From Acidobacteriota bacterium (GTDB taxonomy: Bacteria > Actinomycetota > Acidimicrobiia > Spongiisociales > UBA5794): a stretch of 5,329 nucleotides of DNA. A program made the position numbers and the translations under genes. Below, one piece after another: positions 1 to 5,203 of this stretch (position 1 is the stretch's first letter; the number at the start of each line of letters is the position of its first letter). Where the stretch lies: assembly GCA_004356175.1 (NCBI GenBank), contig SMXV01000046.1, forward strand, positions 1 through 5,329. Direction: 5' to 3'. The notes under the pieces were generated by a model, which was not told the DNA's origin, did not search any database, and saw only the letters and a list, made by a program, of their open reading frames with translations.

Positions 1-120
1 CAGGCGAGGGTCAAGCTCGCAGCAGCACAGGACGCCGCCGAAGAGAACTGGGCAGCTGTCAACGATGAGCTAACGGAAGCTGTCGAGTCGCTACGGGGCG
101 CCATCGAGGAGGCGCGATGA
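1..120 (+). CDS. C-terminal end of a coiled-coil-like protein (partial)
   Basis: Frame 1 is open from the left edge to the TGA at 118-120, giving the last 39 residues of a protein that starts outside the window. The peptide is rich in Ala, Glu and Arg, has no Pro or Gly until near the end (single Gly in LRGAIEEAR), and reads as one amphipathic helix containing AAAQDAAEENWAAVNDEL. The style, including the Trp within an acidic Ala-rich helix and the ending on an EEA-type tail, resembles the small helical stress proteins of the sll1863 group, but that is a style match only. The gene runs in the same direction as the AI-2E permease 34 bases downstream, so the two may share a transcript. The TGA overlaps an ATG (ATGA at 117-120) that opens only a seven-residue reading frame. 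Coding status is fairly sure; function is unknown. Confidence 0.6.
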   Translation, partial: QARVKLAAAQDAAEENWAAVNDELTEAVESLRGAIEEAR

Positions 121-154
121 GTGACGACCTCAGTCGCTAAAACGGGTCTCGGGG

Positions 155-1318
155 ATGACGACTGACCACGAATCGGGCTCCGACGGAAGCCTGAGCACAG
201 GTAGCGATGTCATTCCTTGGGTATCGATCTGGCGGGTGGTCATCGTGGTTCTGGCGGCAGCAGCTTTAGTATTCGCGCTGTTTCTGATGCGAAGCCTTGT
301 GGCGATCATCGTCATCTCGGTGTTCTTCAGTCTTGCGCTTGAACCTGCCGTCAGATGGCTGCATCACAAGAGGGGCTGGGAGCGAGGGCGCTCGGTCGCT
401 GTCATCTACCTGGCCGGGATCGGCTTCTTGGTGGTCATGGTTCTCGTACTCATCCCAGCGATTGTTGAACTCGCTGATCAGATAGGTAATCAGGGGCCCG
501 ACTGGGTTGTGGCGATCAACGTGTGGTCCAGCGACACCTTCGGCGTCGTACTGATTGAGCAGCAGGCAGGAGCCGACGCAGCGTCAGGCGTGGACAGTTT
601 CGTCGGCGGCTGGGCCGAAGACGCCTTCGGGGCGATTACAGGTATCGCGTCAACGGGAGCGACACTCCTGTTCAGCCTGGCCACAATCGCGATGTTCACG
701 TTCTACTTCACCGTCGACAGCGACCGGATCGTCCGTGTTGTGCTCAGCTGGTTCAACCCGCGCACGCAGGAACGGATCCTCTGGACGTTCAACGAAGCCA
801 TCGTCCAAACCGGCGGCTACTTCTACTCCAGGACATTGCTGATGATCATCAACGCCGTGGGGTTCCTCGCCGTAATGGTCCTTGTCGGGCTGCCAGTTAC
901 CCTCGCGCTTCCGCTGGCGGTTTTCGGCGGATTCGTGTCCGTATTCATCCCGGTCATCGGAACCTACCTGGGTGCCGCGATCCCACTACTGGTCACACTG
1001 GCCGTCGAAGGACTTGTCGCCGCTCTGATCGTGCTCGGCTACGTGTTGGTGTACCAGATGATTGAGAACATATGGCTCAGTCCCAGCATCAGCGCCGAAA
1101 CAATGAACCTCAGCGGAGGATTGGCATTCGCTTCCGCCCTCGCGGGCGGCAGTCTCGCCGGTCCCGTCGGGGCATTCCTCGCTCTACCCACAGCAGCACT
1201 CCTGGTTTCCTTCACCTCTAACTACGCCCAGACCTACGACGTCATAAACGATTCGTCAGGCGGCGGCGGAGACCACGACACAACTGACGTGCCCTCGGAA
1301 CGCCCACACCGTAGCTAG
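155..1318 (+). CDS. AI-2E family transporter (integral membrane protein)
   Basis: A 387-residue protein of the AI-2E / UPF0118 family (Pfam PF01594). Known members of this family export small molecules such as autoinducer-2 or act in Na+/H+ exchange, but the substrate cannot be told from sequence. After a polar Ser/Gly/Asp-rich start (residues 1-20) come two closely spaced helices (about 26-64), a third helix (82-103), a soluble, partly acidic segment (104-158) and hydrophobic helices at about 160-186, 227-247, 250-285, 288-303 and 330-353. The family signatures are in the C-terminal half: FIPVIGTYLG (264-273), YQMIENIWLSPSI (300-312) and GPVGAFLALP (336-345). The last 25 residues are a hydrophilic Gly/Asp tail. 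ATG at 155 is the only ATG start possible, because an in-frame TGA lies at 122-124. The ribosome site is weak: GGGG touches the ATG and AACGGG lies further up. Length and motifs are normal, so it looks intact. It probably follows the helical gene at the left edge in one operon. Confidence 0.93.
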   Translation: MTTDHESGSDGSLSTGSDVIPWVSIWRVVIVVLAAAALVFALFLMRSLVAIIVISVFFSLALEPAVRWLHHKRGWERGRSVAVIYLAGIGFLVVMVLVLIPAIVELADQIGNQGPDWVVAINVWSSDTFGVVLIEQQAGADAASGVDSFVGGWAEDAFGAITGIASTGATLLFSLATIAMFTFYFTVDSDRIVRVVLSWFNPRTQERILWTFNEAIVQTGGYFYSRTLLMIINAVGFLAVMVLVGLPVTLALPLAVFGGFVSVFIPVIGTYLGAAIPLLVTLAVEGLVAALIVLGYVLVYQMIENIWLSPSISAETMNLSGGLAFASALAGGSLAGPVGAFLALPTAALLVSFTSNYAQTYDVINDSSGGGGDHDTTDVPSERPHRS

Positions 1319-1537
1319 ACAGCGCCCGCTGCACCCAACCCGAACTTCGCATATCCGGAGTTAGGCACGGCCGTGCCGCGGGGCACTTCGCAGGCGACGA
1401 AATCGACGGTCAACCTACAACTCGTCCAACAATTTTTCCGCGGAGACACCTCAGGTCAGAGAAGTCGGATTCACGGAGCAGGGTTCGCAAGGAGATGACC
1501 CGACAGTCATTGAGCTTCGATCGACTTCGGTTGTCAC
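1319..1537. other. Intergenic stretch without recognisable gene
   Basis: After the permease stop the sequence holds no convincing reading frame on either strand. It contains the overlapping hairpins at 1364-1386 and a T-run at 1433-1437 that has no adjacent stem, so it is not a standard terminator. An AAGGAG directly abutting ATG at 1495 opens only a 24-codon frame that runs into the tRNA fragment. A minus-strand frame covering this stretch is not protein-like here. I see no clear -35/-10 pair in front of the tRNA fragment. Confidence 0.5.
1364..1386 (+). terminator. Two overlapping alternative hairpins after the AI-2E gene
   Basis: Three copies of the same 5-base arm occur in alternating orientation: GGCAC (1364-1368), GTGCC (1373-1377) and GGCAC (1382-1386). 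The middle arm can pair with either neighbour, each time with a 4-base loop (GGCC or GCGG). The first pair is also a perfect 14-bp DNA palindrome, GGCACGGCCGTGCC. The element lies 46 bases after the permease stop, so it may end or protect that transcript, but no T-run follows, so an intrinsic terminator is not assured. It could instead be a protein-binding palindrome. Confidence 0.35.
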
Positions 1538-1576
1538 GGGGCTGTAGCTCAGGTCGGCAGAGCACTTGACTGGCAG
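1538..1576 (+). pseudogene. 5' half of a tRNA-Ala(GGC) gene, cut at the anticodon loop
   Basis: The segment reads as an ordinary tRNA from position 1 to 38: acceptor strand GGGGCTG, TA, D-stem GCTC / GAGC around the loop AGGTCGGCA, base 26 A, anticodon-stem strand CTTGA and loop CTGGCAG with T33 and anticodon GGC (Ala). The matching 3' half is missing. The next bases, GTGTG, do not pair with CTTGA (TCAAG would be needed), and no complementary acceptor strand CAGCCCC or intact T-arm follows. A GGTTC at 1590-1594 mimics a T-arm start, but its stem pairs poorly, and that DNA is better explained as PAP2 coding sequence. This is therefore a tRNA fragment, left by an integration, deletion or rearrangement with its breakpoint at the anticodon loop. 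A tRNA interrupted by an intron is less likely because no 3' exon was seen downstream within the window. Confidence 0.6.
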
Positions 1577-1744
1577 GTGTGGCCGTCGCGGTTCAGTATC
1601 TTGGCTCTGATCTTGGGCCACTGGCTCTCGGATGTCGTCGCAGGCGTCGCCCTTGGTGCTGCCGTCGCAGTCGGCGTCGCCGTAGCGATGCACTACGTGG
1701 TTGTGCGAGCGAGTGACAGGCCGAGCGGTGAGCGGAGACGGTAA
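1577..1744 (+). pseudogene. C-terminal remnant of a PAP2-family phosphatase
   Basis: The plus-strand frame ending in TAA at 1742-1744 encodes GHWLSDVVAGVALGAA followed by a Val/Ala-rich membrane helix and a basic tail (SDRPSGERRR). GHWxSDVxAG is the third catalytic motif of type 2 phosphatidic acid phosphatases (PAP2), membrane enzymes that remove phosphate from lipid phosphates. The family motif normally has Ser-Arg six to seven residues before this His. Here the expected place holds hydrophobic residues, and an SR (in VWPSRFS) lies too far upstream, which suggests an internal deletion that removed part of the helix before GHW. The first and second catalytic motifs are absent, there is no start with a ribosome site, and the frame runs straight out of the tRNA-Ala fragment. 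It is a broken gene end of about 55 codons and cannot be an active enzyme. Confidence 0.5.
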
Positions 1745-1765
1745 TGCGCATTCGCCACTCGCTCG
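1706..1765. repeat. 10-bp perfect inverted repeat with 40-base spacer
   Basis: CGAGCGAGTG (1706-1715) is exactly complementary to CACTCGCTCG (1756-1765). The left arm lies inside the last codons of the PAP2 remnant and the right arm just after its TAA, so transcripts of the remnant would end in a long hairpin. The spacer holds a TGCGCA palindrome but no T-run follows the right arm. It may be the former terminator region of the PAP2 gene, a protein-binding site or the trace of a small element. Confidence 0.4.
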
Positions 1766-2014
1766 TTACGGTGCTGATCCTGGCTCATCAAGTTGTTCGC
1801 AGACCGGGCACGATTCGCCGAGGCATATCTGACGATTGCGCTCGGTGACGGGTAGCGCACTATCCCCATTCGGTGGCCTGATCGGCGGCCCATATGTGCC
1901 GATATTGGGGAGTGTCTGAAGCGTGGTCACGCGTTTCGACGGTTCAACATTGCTGGCCAGTTCGCTCTGGTAGCCTGATCTCGCGGTATTAGCAAGGAGC
2001 GAAAGGATTGTGGC
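1745..2014. other. Gene-poor spacer before the OsmC-like gene
   Basis: This stretch has no plus-strand gene. It includes the right arm of the inverted repeat, a doubtful minus-strand small ORF (1766-1930) and the leader of the OsmC-like gene. TTGCTG (1950-1955) and TAGCCT (1971-1976) could serve as -35 and -10 elements, but the 15-base spacing is short. The ribosome site used by the next gene is AAAGGA at 2002-2007. Confidence 0.4.
1766..1930 (-). CDS. Doubtful small ORF with C-x5-C-x2-C motif
   Basis: A 54-residue minus-strand frame runs from GTG (complement of 1928-1930) to TAA (complement of 1766-1768). The same frame could also start further upstream inside the OsmC gene. The N-terminal half is Pro-rich; the C-terminal half reads RQICLGESCPVCEQLDEP, with three cysteines in a spacing that could bind a metal. 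No good ribosome site precedes the GTG and I recognise no family. It may be a decayed gene piece or chance. It is listed because it is the only protein-like reading of this spacer. Confidence 0.2.
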   Translation of the reverse strand: MTTLQTLPNIGTYGPPIRPPNGDSALPVTERNRQICLGESCPVCEQLDEPGSAP

Positions 2015-2533
2015 ATGCACAACGTAGATGTCGAAGCGGTCAACGCGACGAAGGATCGGGCGTCTGCCGACGGGAACGCAGCGCTGATGGAGGTGCATCT
2101 TGAGGGTCGCTGGAACGTGGACTCTGATGACGTGCAGTTCTCAGGCGAGGTCGAGTTTCCTTCGGGTTCGGTGTCGTTCAATGCCGACTTTCCGGAGTTT
2201 CTGGGAGGTCAGGGGCGAGCGCCCGCTCCATTGGCCTACTGCTTCTACGGTGCAATGTGCTGCTACGGCGCAACCTTCGCCACACAGGCCGCGCTCGAAG
2301 CCGTACCAATCGACTCGATGACTATCTCCCTCAGTCTCGATGTGAACTTCCTGCCAGCCCTCGGTCTGGCAGATGTGCCACCAATGAGCGAATTCAAGTT
2401 TGATCTCGTAGTGGAGACATCAGCGTCTGAGGAGGAGCTTGCGCGGATCAAGCAACTGACCGACGAGCGATGCCCGGCCATCTGGGCGATGAACAACCCC
2501 GTTCCACACACCGTCCACATCACCAAGACCTAG
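2015..2533 (+). CDS. OsmC-like family protein
   Basis: A 172-residue cytoplasmic protein with the fold order of OsmC/Ohr proteins: a beta-rich N-terminal half (about 25-60), a central helix (about 72-95) ending before VPIDSMTISLSLDV, then the strand FKFDLVVETSAS, the helix EEELARIKQLTDERCP and a last strand HTVHITK. Classical members are thiol peroxidases that reduce organic hydroperoxides with two cysteines. Cys83 in GAMCCYGAT occupies the first Cys position (11 residues after Pro72, as in E. coli OsmC), and Cys153 in the CP pair occupies the second. The Glu that normally follows the Pro is Leu73 here, and Cys76 and Cys82 are extra, so ordinary peroxidase activity is not assured; a YhfA-like OsmC of unknown role is possible. 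ATG at 2015 is preceded by AAAGGA seven bases upstream. The gene stands alone between scar DNA and an IS30 remnant. Confidence 0.75.
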   Translation: MHNVDVEAVNATKDRASADGNAALMEVHLEGRWNVDSDDVQFSGEVEFPSGSVSFNADFPEFLGGQGRAPAPLAYCFYGAMCCYGATFATQAALEAVPIDSMTISLSLDVNFLPALGLADVPPMSEFKFDLVVETSASEEELARIKQLTDERCPAIWAMNNPVPHTVHITKT

Positions 2534-2560
2534 CAACAGCGCACGCATAACGGCTGTGAA

Positions 2561-2768
2561 TTCAAGTGATCGTTGCAACACCTTGGACGAGACTTGTCTC
2601 TGGAGGTGTGTCATGGAACGGTTGTCTGTTGTTGAACGTGAGGAGTTGTGGGATCGATTCGAGGCTGGCGATTCTCAGCGGTCTATAGCGAGGGCGTTGG
2701 GTCGTCCGCCTGAGACAATCAGGGCACGGTTGGTGTCGTCTAGGCCTGTCGGGTGGCATCCTCGCTAG
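2561..2768 (+). mobile_element. Truncated IS30-family insertion sequence (left end)
   Basis: The stretch starts with AAGTGATCGTTGCAACACC (2564-2582), which resembles from memory the terminal inverted repeat of actinobacterial IS30-type elements. About 30 bases later comes a transposase start. The element breaks off after the first helix-turn-helix of the transposase, near 2750-2768, where the convergent membrane gene ends. No matching right-end repeat (GGTGTTGCAACGATC...) was found elsewhere in the window. It is therefore a non-autonomous fossil. The exact outer boundary around 2558-2561 is inferred. Confidence 0.5.
2613..2768 (+). pseudogene. IS30-family transposase, N-terminal fragment
   Basis: The frame starts at ATG 2613 with GGAGG (2602-2606) six bases upstream, a good ribosome site. 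It encodes 51 residues: MERLSVVEREELWDRFEAG, then DSQRSIARALGRPPETIR. This is the N-terminal helix-turn-helix of IS30-type transposases (pattern LS..ERE.....G.S.R.IAR.LGR...TI). Intact members are several hundred residues long and have a DDE catalytic domain, which is absent here. After ARLVSS the sequence departs from the usual continuation and stops at TAG (2766-2768). At best it makes a small DNA-binding peptide that could recognise the ends of related elements. An upstream ATG at 2556 lacks a ribosome site and lies outside the probable element end. Confidence 0.65.
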
Positions 2769-3607
2769 GTTGTTGATGTTTGGTCGGAAATCGCGGAAGT
2801 TGCGGGAATGAGCAGGGCTGCCCCGATGAGGAACATGACGGCGCCGACGAATGTGAAGGAGTTGGCGACCGCTGCGTTGTTGAGTTCTCCGGTCTCTGGA
2901 ACGATGAACGCTCCTACGGCTGAGATGCCGAATGCGATGGAGCCGATCATGTTGATGGCTCCGATCCTCCAGACGAGTAGCTGCGGTTTCCAACACCACA
3001 GCTTGTTGCAGATTTCGGTGAGTGCGAGGCCGCTGGCGACGAGGAAACAGATGGATCCGAACGCGTCCGGTGCCCACACCAACGCTTCCTCTTGACGCGT
3101 CGCCAGATCGCGCAGGGCGTTGAAGGTGCTGACGTTGAACCAAAGCGTGCCGATCAGTTGGATCGCCGTCGCCCACCAGCCGATGGACTGTGTCTGGATC
3201 CCGATGAGCCGTCTCGTGCGACCGTGGCCCTCGACGTGGCTCCCCTGGTTCGTCGCTTCGTAGTACTGCAGGTAGGCCGCGCTCGTGAAGAAGATCGACC
3301 CTACGAAGAACACCGAACCTGCGGCATTCCCCAACGCTGAAGCGGTGGGAGGGAAAGAACCGACAGCAAAGCATGCCGAGCCGACCATGAACAGGGTGGC
3401 GATCCACCAGCCACGCCGTTGTGGCATCCACCATTTGAGCCGAGCCCGGCCACCCGCGGTGGTTCGATCGATGAGACCCAAACCCTTGCGATGATGCCAG
3501 GCCGACCATTCGACCTCCGCGCCGTCGGGTCGGCGGAGCACCATTGACGTCGTAAACGGCCCAATACGATGCCGTTCGACAACGGTCCAGCTTGGAGGAA
3601 TGTGCAT
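2765..3607 (-). CDS. Six-helix membrane protein with three YrhK-like repeats
   Basis: A 280-residue integral membrane protein. After a basic, Trp-containing cytoplasmic-looking N-terminus (1-66, with RRPDGAEVEWSAWHHRKG) there are six hydrophobic segments at about 68-85, 95-115, 142-160, 182-200, 213-235 and 250-268. They fall into three similar two-helix units. The first helices align as WWIATLFMVGSACFAVGS, WWATAIQLIGTLWFNVST and VWRIGAINMIGSIAFGIS; the second helices share FFVGSIFF, CFLVASGL and TFVGAVMF. This resembles the YrhK domain (Pfam PF14145), whose function is unknown; the assignment is from memory. The start is ATG at 3607-3605. The open frame continues upstream to 4429, but that part is antisense to gadB and not protein-like. 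No strong ribosome site is seen. The stop TAG shares CTAG (2765-2768) with the convergent transposase fragment. The gene is divergent from gadB across 54 bases, so joint control is possible. Confidence 0.75.
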   Translation of the reverse strand: MHIPPSWTVVERHRIGPFTTSMVLRRPDGAEVEWSAWHHRKGLGLIDRTTAGGRARLKWWMPQRRGWWIATLFMVGSACFAVGSFPPTASALGNAAGSVFFVGSIFFTSAAYLQYYEATNQGSHVEGHGRTRRLIGIQTQSIGWWATAIQLIGTLWFNVSTFNALRDLATRQEEALVWAPDAFGSICFLVASGLALTEICNKLWCWKPQLLVWRIGAINMIGSIAFGISAVGAFIVPETGELNNAAVANSFTFVGAVMFLIGAALLIPATSAISDQTSTT

Positions 3608-3661
3608 CGGTCTACCATACTGAACTGCACCGCAGTAGCCGAGCAGAGAGGCGGATCGCCG
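3608..3661. promoter_or_regulatory. Divergent promoter region between membrane gene and gadB
   Basis: These 54 bases must hold start signals for at least one, probably both, of the divergent genes unless promoters lie inside the opposite coding regions. ACTGC (3624-3628) and GCAGT (3632-3636) form a perfect 5-bp inverted repeat with a 3-base spacer near the middle, a possible operator. AGAGAGG (3645-3651) is a plausible ribosome site for gadB, ten bases before its ATG. No confident -35/-10 pair can be named in either direction. Confidence 0.4.
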
Positions 3662-5044
3662 ATGGTGATAAAGAAGATGTCGAACAGTGAGATCGTGGAC
3701 GAGTTGCTGGCCCCGGCCTACACACACCGAATGGACCTTGGTCCGATGCCGAAGTATCGACTTCCTGATCACGGTACGCTCCCCGATGTCGCAGAGCGGT
3801 TGATCCACGATGAGCTCATGCTCGACGGCAATGCGCGTCTCAATATGGCGACCTTCGTCACGACATGGATGGAACCTCAGGCCGAAAAGCTGATGGCCGA
3901 AGCCTTCGACAAGAACATGATCGACAAGGACGAGTATCCGATGACTGCGGAGATCGAGACCCGCTGTGTCAACATCGTCGCCGACCTGTTCCATGCGCCC
4001 GCAGAAGGCGATGCCATCGGCGTGTCGACGACGGGTTCTTCGGAGGCCGTGATGCTTGGCGGTTTGGCGATGAAGTGGCAGTGGCGCAAGCGACGCGAGG
4101 CTGCCGGTCAGGATGGTTCGAAACCGAACCTTATTCTCGGCTCCAACGTGCAGGTGGTGTGGGAGAAGTTCTGCCGCTATTGGGACGTAGAGCCTCGTTA
4201 CGTACCTGTCGAACGCGGCCGCTACGTCATAACTCCAGACGAAGTACTGGCGCGCATGGACGAGAACACGATTGGCGTGGTTGCCATCCTTGGAACCACA
4301 TATACGGGCGAATACGAACCGATCAAAGAGATCCATGACGCCGTCGTCGCCAACAACGACGCGACCGGCCTCCAGGTGCCTCTGCACATCGACGCAGCGT
4401 CTGGCGGATTCGTTGCTCCGTTCCTCCAACCCGACATGGAGTGGGACTTCCGGCTACCCAACGTGCGCTCCATCAACGTGTCGGGCCACAAGTACGGGCT
4501 CGTGTATCCGGGAATCGGGTTCGTCGTGTGGCAGAGCGAAGCCGACCTCCCCGAGGAGTTGATCTTCCATGTGAACTATCTCGGCGGCGACATGCCGACG
4601 TTCACTCTGAACTTCTCTCGACCAGGGAATCAGATCGTCGGCCAGTATTACAACTTCGTGCGACTTGGCCGGTCTGGCTACACGAAAGTGATGAAAGCAC
4701 TCCAGCAGACCGCGCTGTCGATCTCGTCCCGCATTGCCGACATCGGACCATTCTCAGTGATCAGCGACGGAACGGCGATCCCCGTCCTCACATTCGAGAT
4801 CACGGAGGATGTGCCGTACACCGTCTACGACATCTCCGACCAGCTGCGCTACAACGGCTGGCAGGTCCCGGCATACACGATGCCGGACAACGCAACCGAC
4901 GTCGCCGTGCTGCGGATCGTGGTCCGCGAAGGGTTCACCCTTGATCTCGCCGACTCGCTGGTCAACGATCTGCGGGCTGCCTGCGATGACCTCTCCACGA
5001 ACCCACGTGTGCAGTCGGCAGAACGATCCGGGTTCAGCCACTAA
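3662..5044 (+). CDS. gadB: Glutamate decarboxylase (PLP-dependent)
   Basis: A 460-residue enzyme converting L-glutamate to 4-aminobutyrate (GABA) and CO2 while consuming a proton. It is pyridoxal-phosphate dependent and cytoplasmic, and works in acid resistance or in GABA metabolism. It follows E. coli GadB (466 residues) almost throughout: LDGNAR (54-59), GSSEA (125-129, phosphate-binding Ser126/Ser127), DENTIGVV (200-207), TYTGEYE (213-219), HIDAASGGF (242-250, with Asp244 for the pyridine nitrogen), SGHKYG with Schiff-base Lys277 (E. coli Lys276), then YLGG, NFSRP, QYYNFVRLG, GYTKV and GWQVPAYT. It ends in GFSH; a C-terminal His (His465) in E. coli closes the active site at neutral pH, so similar pH gating is possible. 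ATG 3662 is chosen because numbering matches E. coli there. The longer frame from 3569 would overlap the divergent gene and adds non-homologous residues; ATG 3677 is an alternative. No GadC antiporter is adjacent. Confidence 0.95.
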   Translation: MVIKKMSNSEIVDELLAPAYTHRMDLGPMPKYRLPDHGTLPDVAERLIHDELMLDGNARLNMATFVTTWMEPQAEKLMAEAFDKNMIDKDEYPMTAEIETRCVNIVADLFHAPAEGDAIGVSTTGSSEAVMLGGLAMKWQWRKRREAAGQDGSKPNLILGSNVQVVWEKFCRYWDVEPRYVPVERGRYVITPDEVLARMDENTIGVVAILGTTYTGEYEPIKEIHDAVVANNDATGLQVPLHIDAASGGFVAPFLQPDMEWDFRLPNVRSINVSGHKYGLVYPGIGFVVWQSEADLPEELIFHVNYLGGDMPTFTLNFSRPGNQIVGQYYNFVRLGRSGYTKVMKALQQTALSISSRIADIGPFSVISDGTAIPVLTFEITEDVPYTVYDISDQLRYNGWQVPAYTMPDNATDVAVLRIVVREGFTLDLADSLVNDLRAACDDLSTNPRVQSAERSGFSH

Positions 5045-5052
5045 CGATAGCG

Positions 5053-5094
5053 CCACATAATGTGACCCAATTAGGTAGCCCATAACCGGCTGGG
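5053..5094 (+). other. Weak hairpins after gadB
   Basis: CACATAATGTG, about ten bases after the gadB stop, is a perfect short palindrome around a central A. Further on AGCC and GGCT, separated by seven bases, could form a 4-bp stem followed by GGGTGTG. Neither has a T-run, so neither is a convincing intrinsic terminator. They are the only candidates for a transcript end of gadB before the right-edge sequence. Confidence 0.25.
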
Positions 5095-5203
5095 TGTGAC
5101 GTTGTGCGATGATTCGTGGTGGTGTTACACGCACCGCTCGGTCCCGGACGTTCCCCAGCAACTGTCTCGATTGCCCACGCGGGGACTCACGGGCAGCTGG
5201 CGT

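Noticed and set aside
117..140. Seven-residue ORF (MSDDLSR) overlapping the stop of the first gene by ATGA
   Set aside because: Too short to support; could be a coupling remnant, but nothing else indicates translation.
1495..1569. Small plus-strand ORF of 24 residues after AAGGAG
   Set aside because: The AAGGAG touches the ATG with no spacer, the peptide has no recognisable character and the frame runs into the tRNA fragment.
1538..1610. Complete but degenerate tRNA, with GGTTCAGTA as T-loop and TGGCTCT as acceptor partner
   Set aside because: The acceptor pairing needs four wobble pairs and overlaps the T-stem, the anticodon stem has mismatches, and the 3' half is well explained by PAP2 coding sequence.
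1451..1693. Minus-strand frame with YGDADCDGSTKGDACDD, similar to a calcium-binding thrombospondin type 3 repeat
   Set aside because: The opposite strand encodes the more specific PAP2 motif GHWLSDVVAG there; the Asp-rich reading is the complement of its GTC/GCC-rich Val-Ala helix, and the rest of the frame crosses the tRNA fragment and is not protein-like.
2562..3509. 315-residue minus-strand frame overlapping the membrane gene
   Set aside because: It is a shifted-frame shadow of the true gene, very rich in Arg, His and Pro with no hydrophobic segments or family motif.
3569..3661. 31-residue N-terminal extension of glutamate decarboxylase from ATG 3569
   Set aside because: It overlaps the start of the divergent membrane gene, has no similarity to GAD N-termini, and residue numbering matches E. 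coli GadB when starting at 3662.
3608..4429. 274-residue upstream extension of the minus-strand membrane protein
   Set aside because: It is antisense to gadB, His/Arg/Asp-rich without domain character, and is a typical shadow frame of a high-GC gene.
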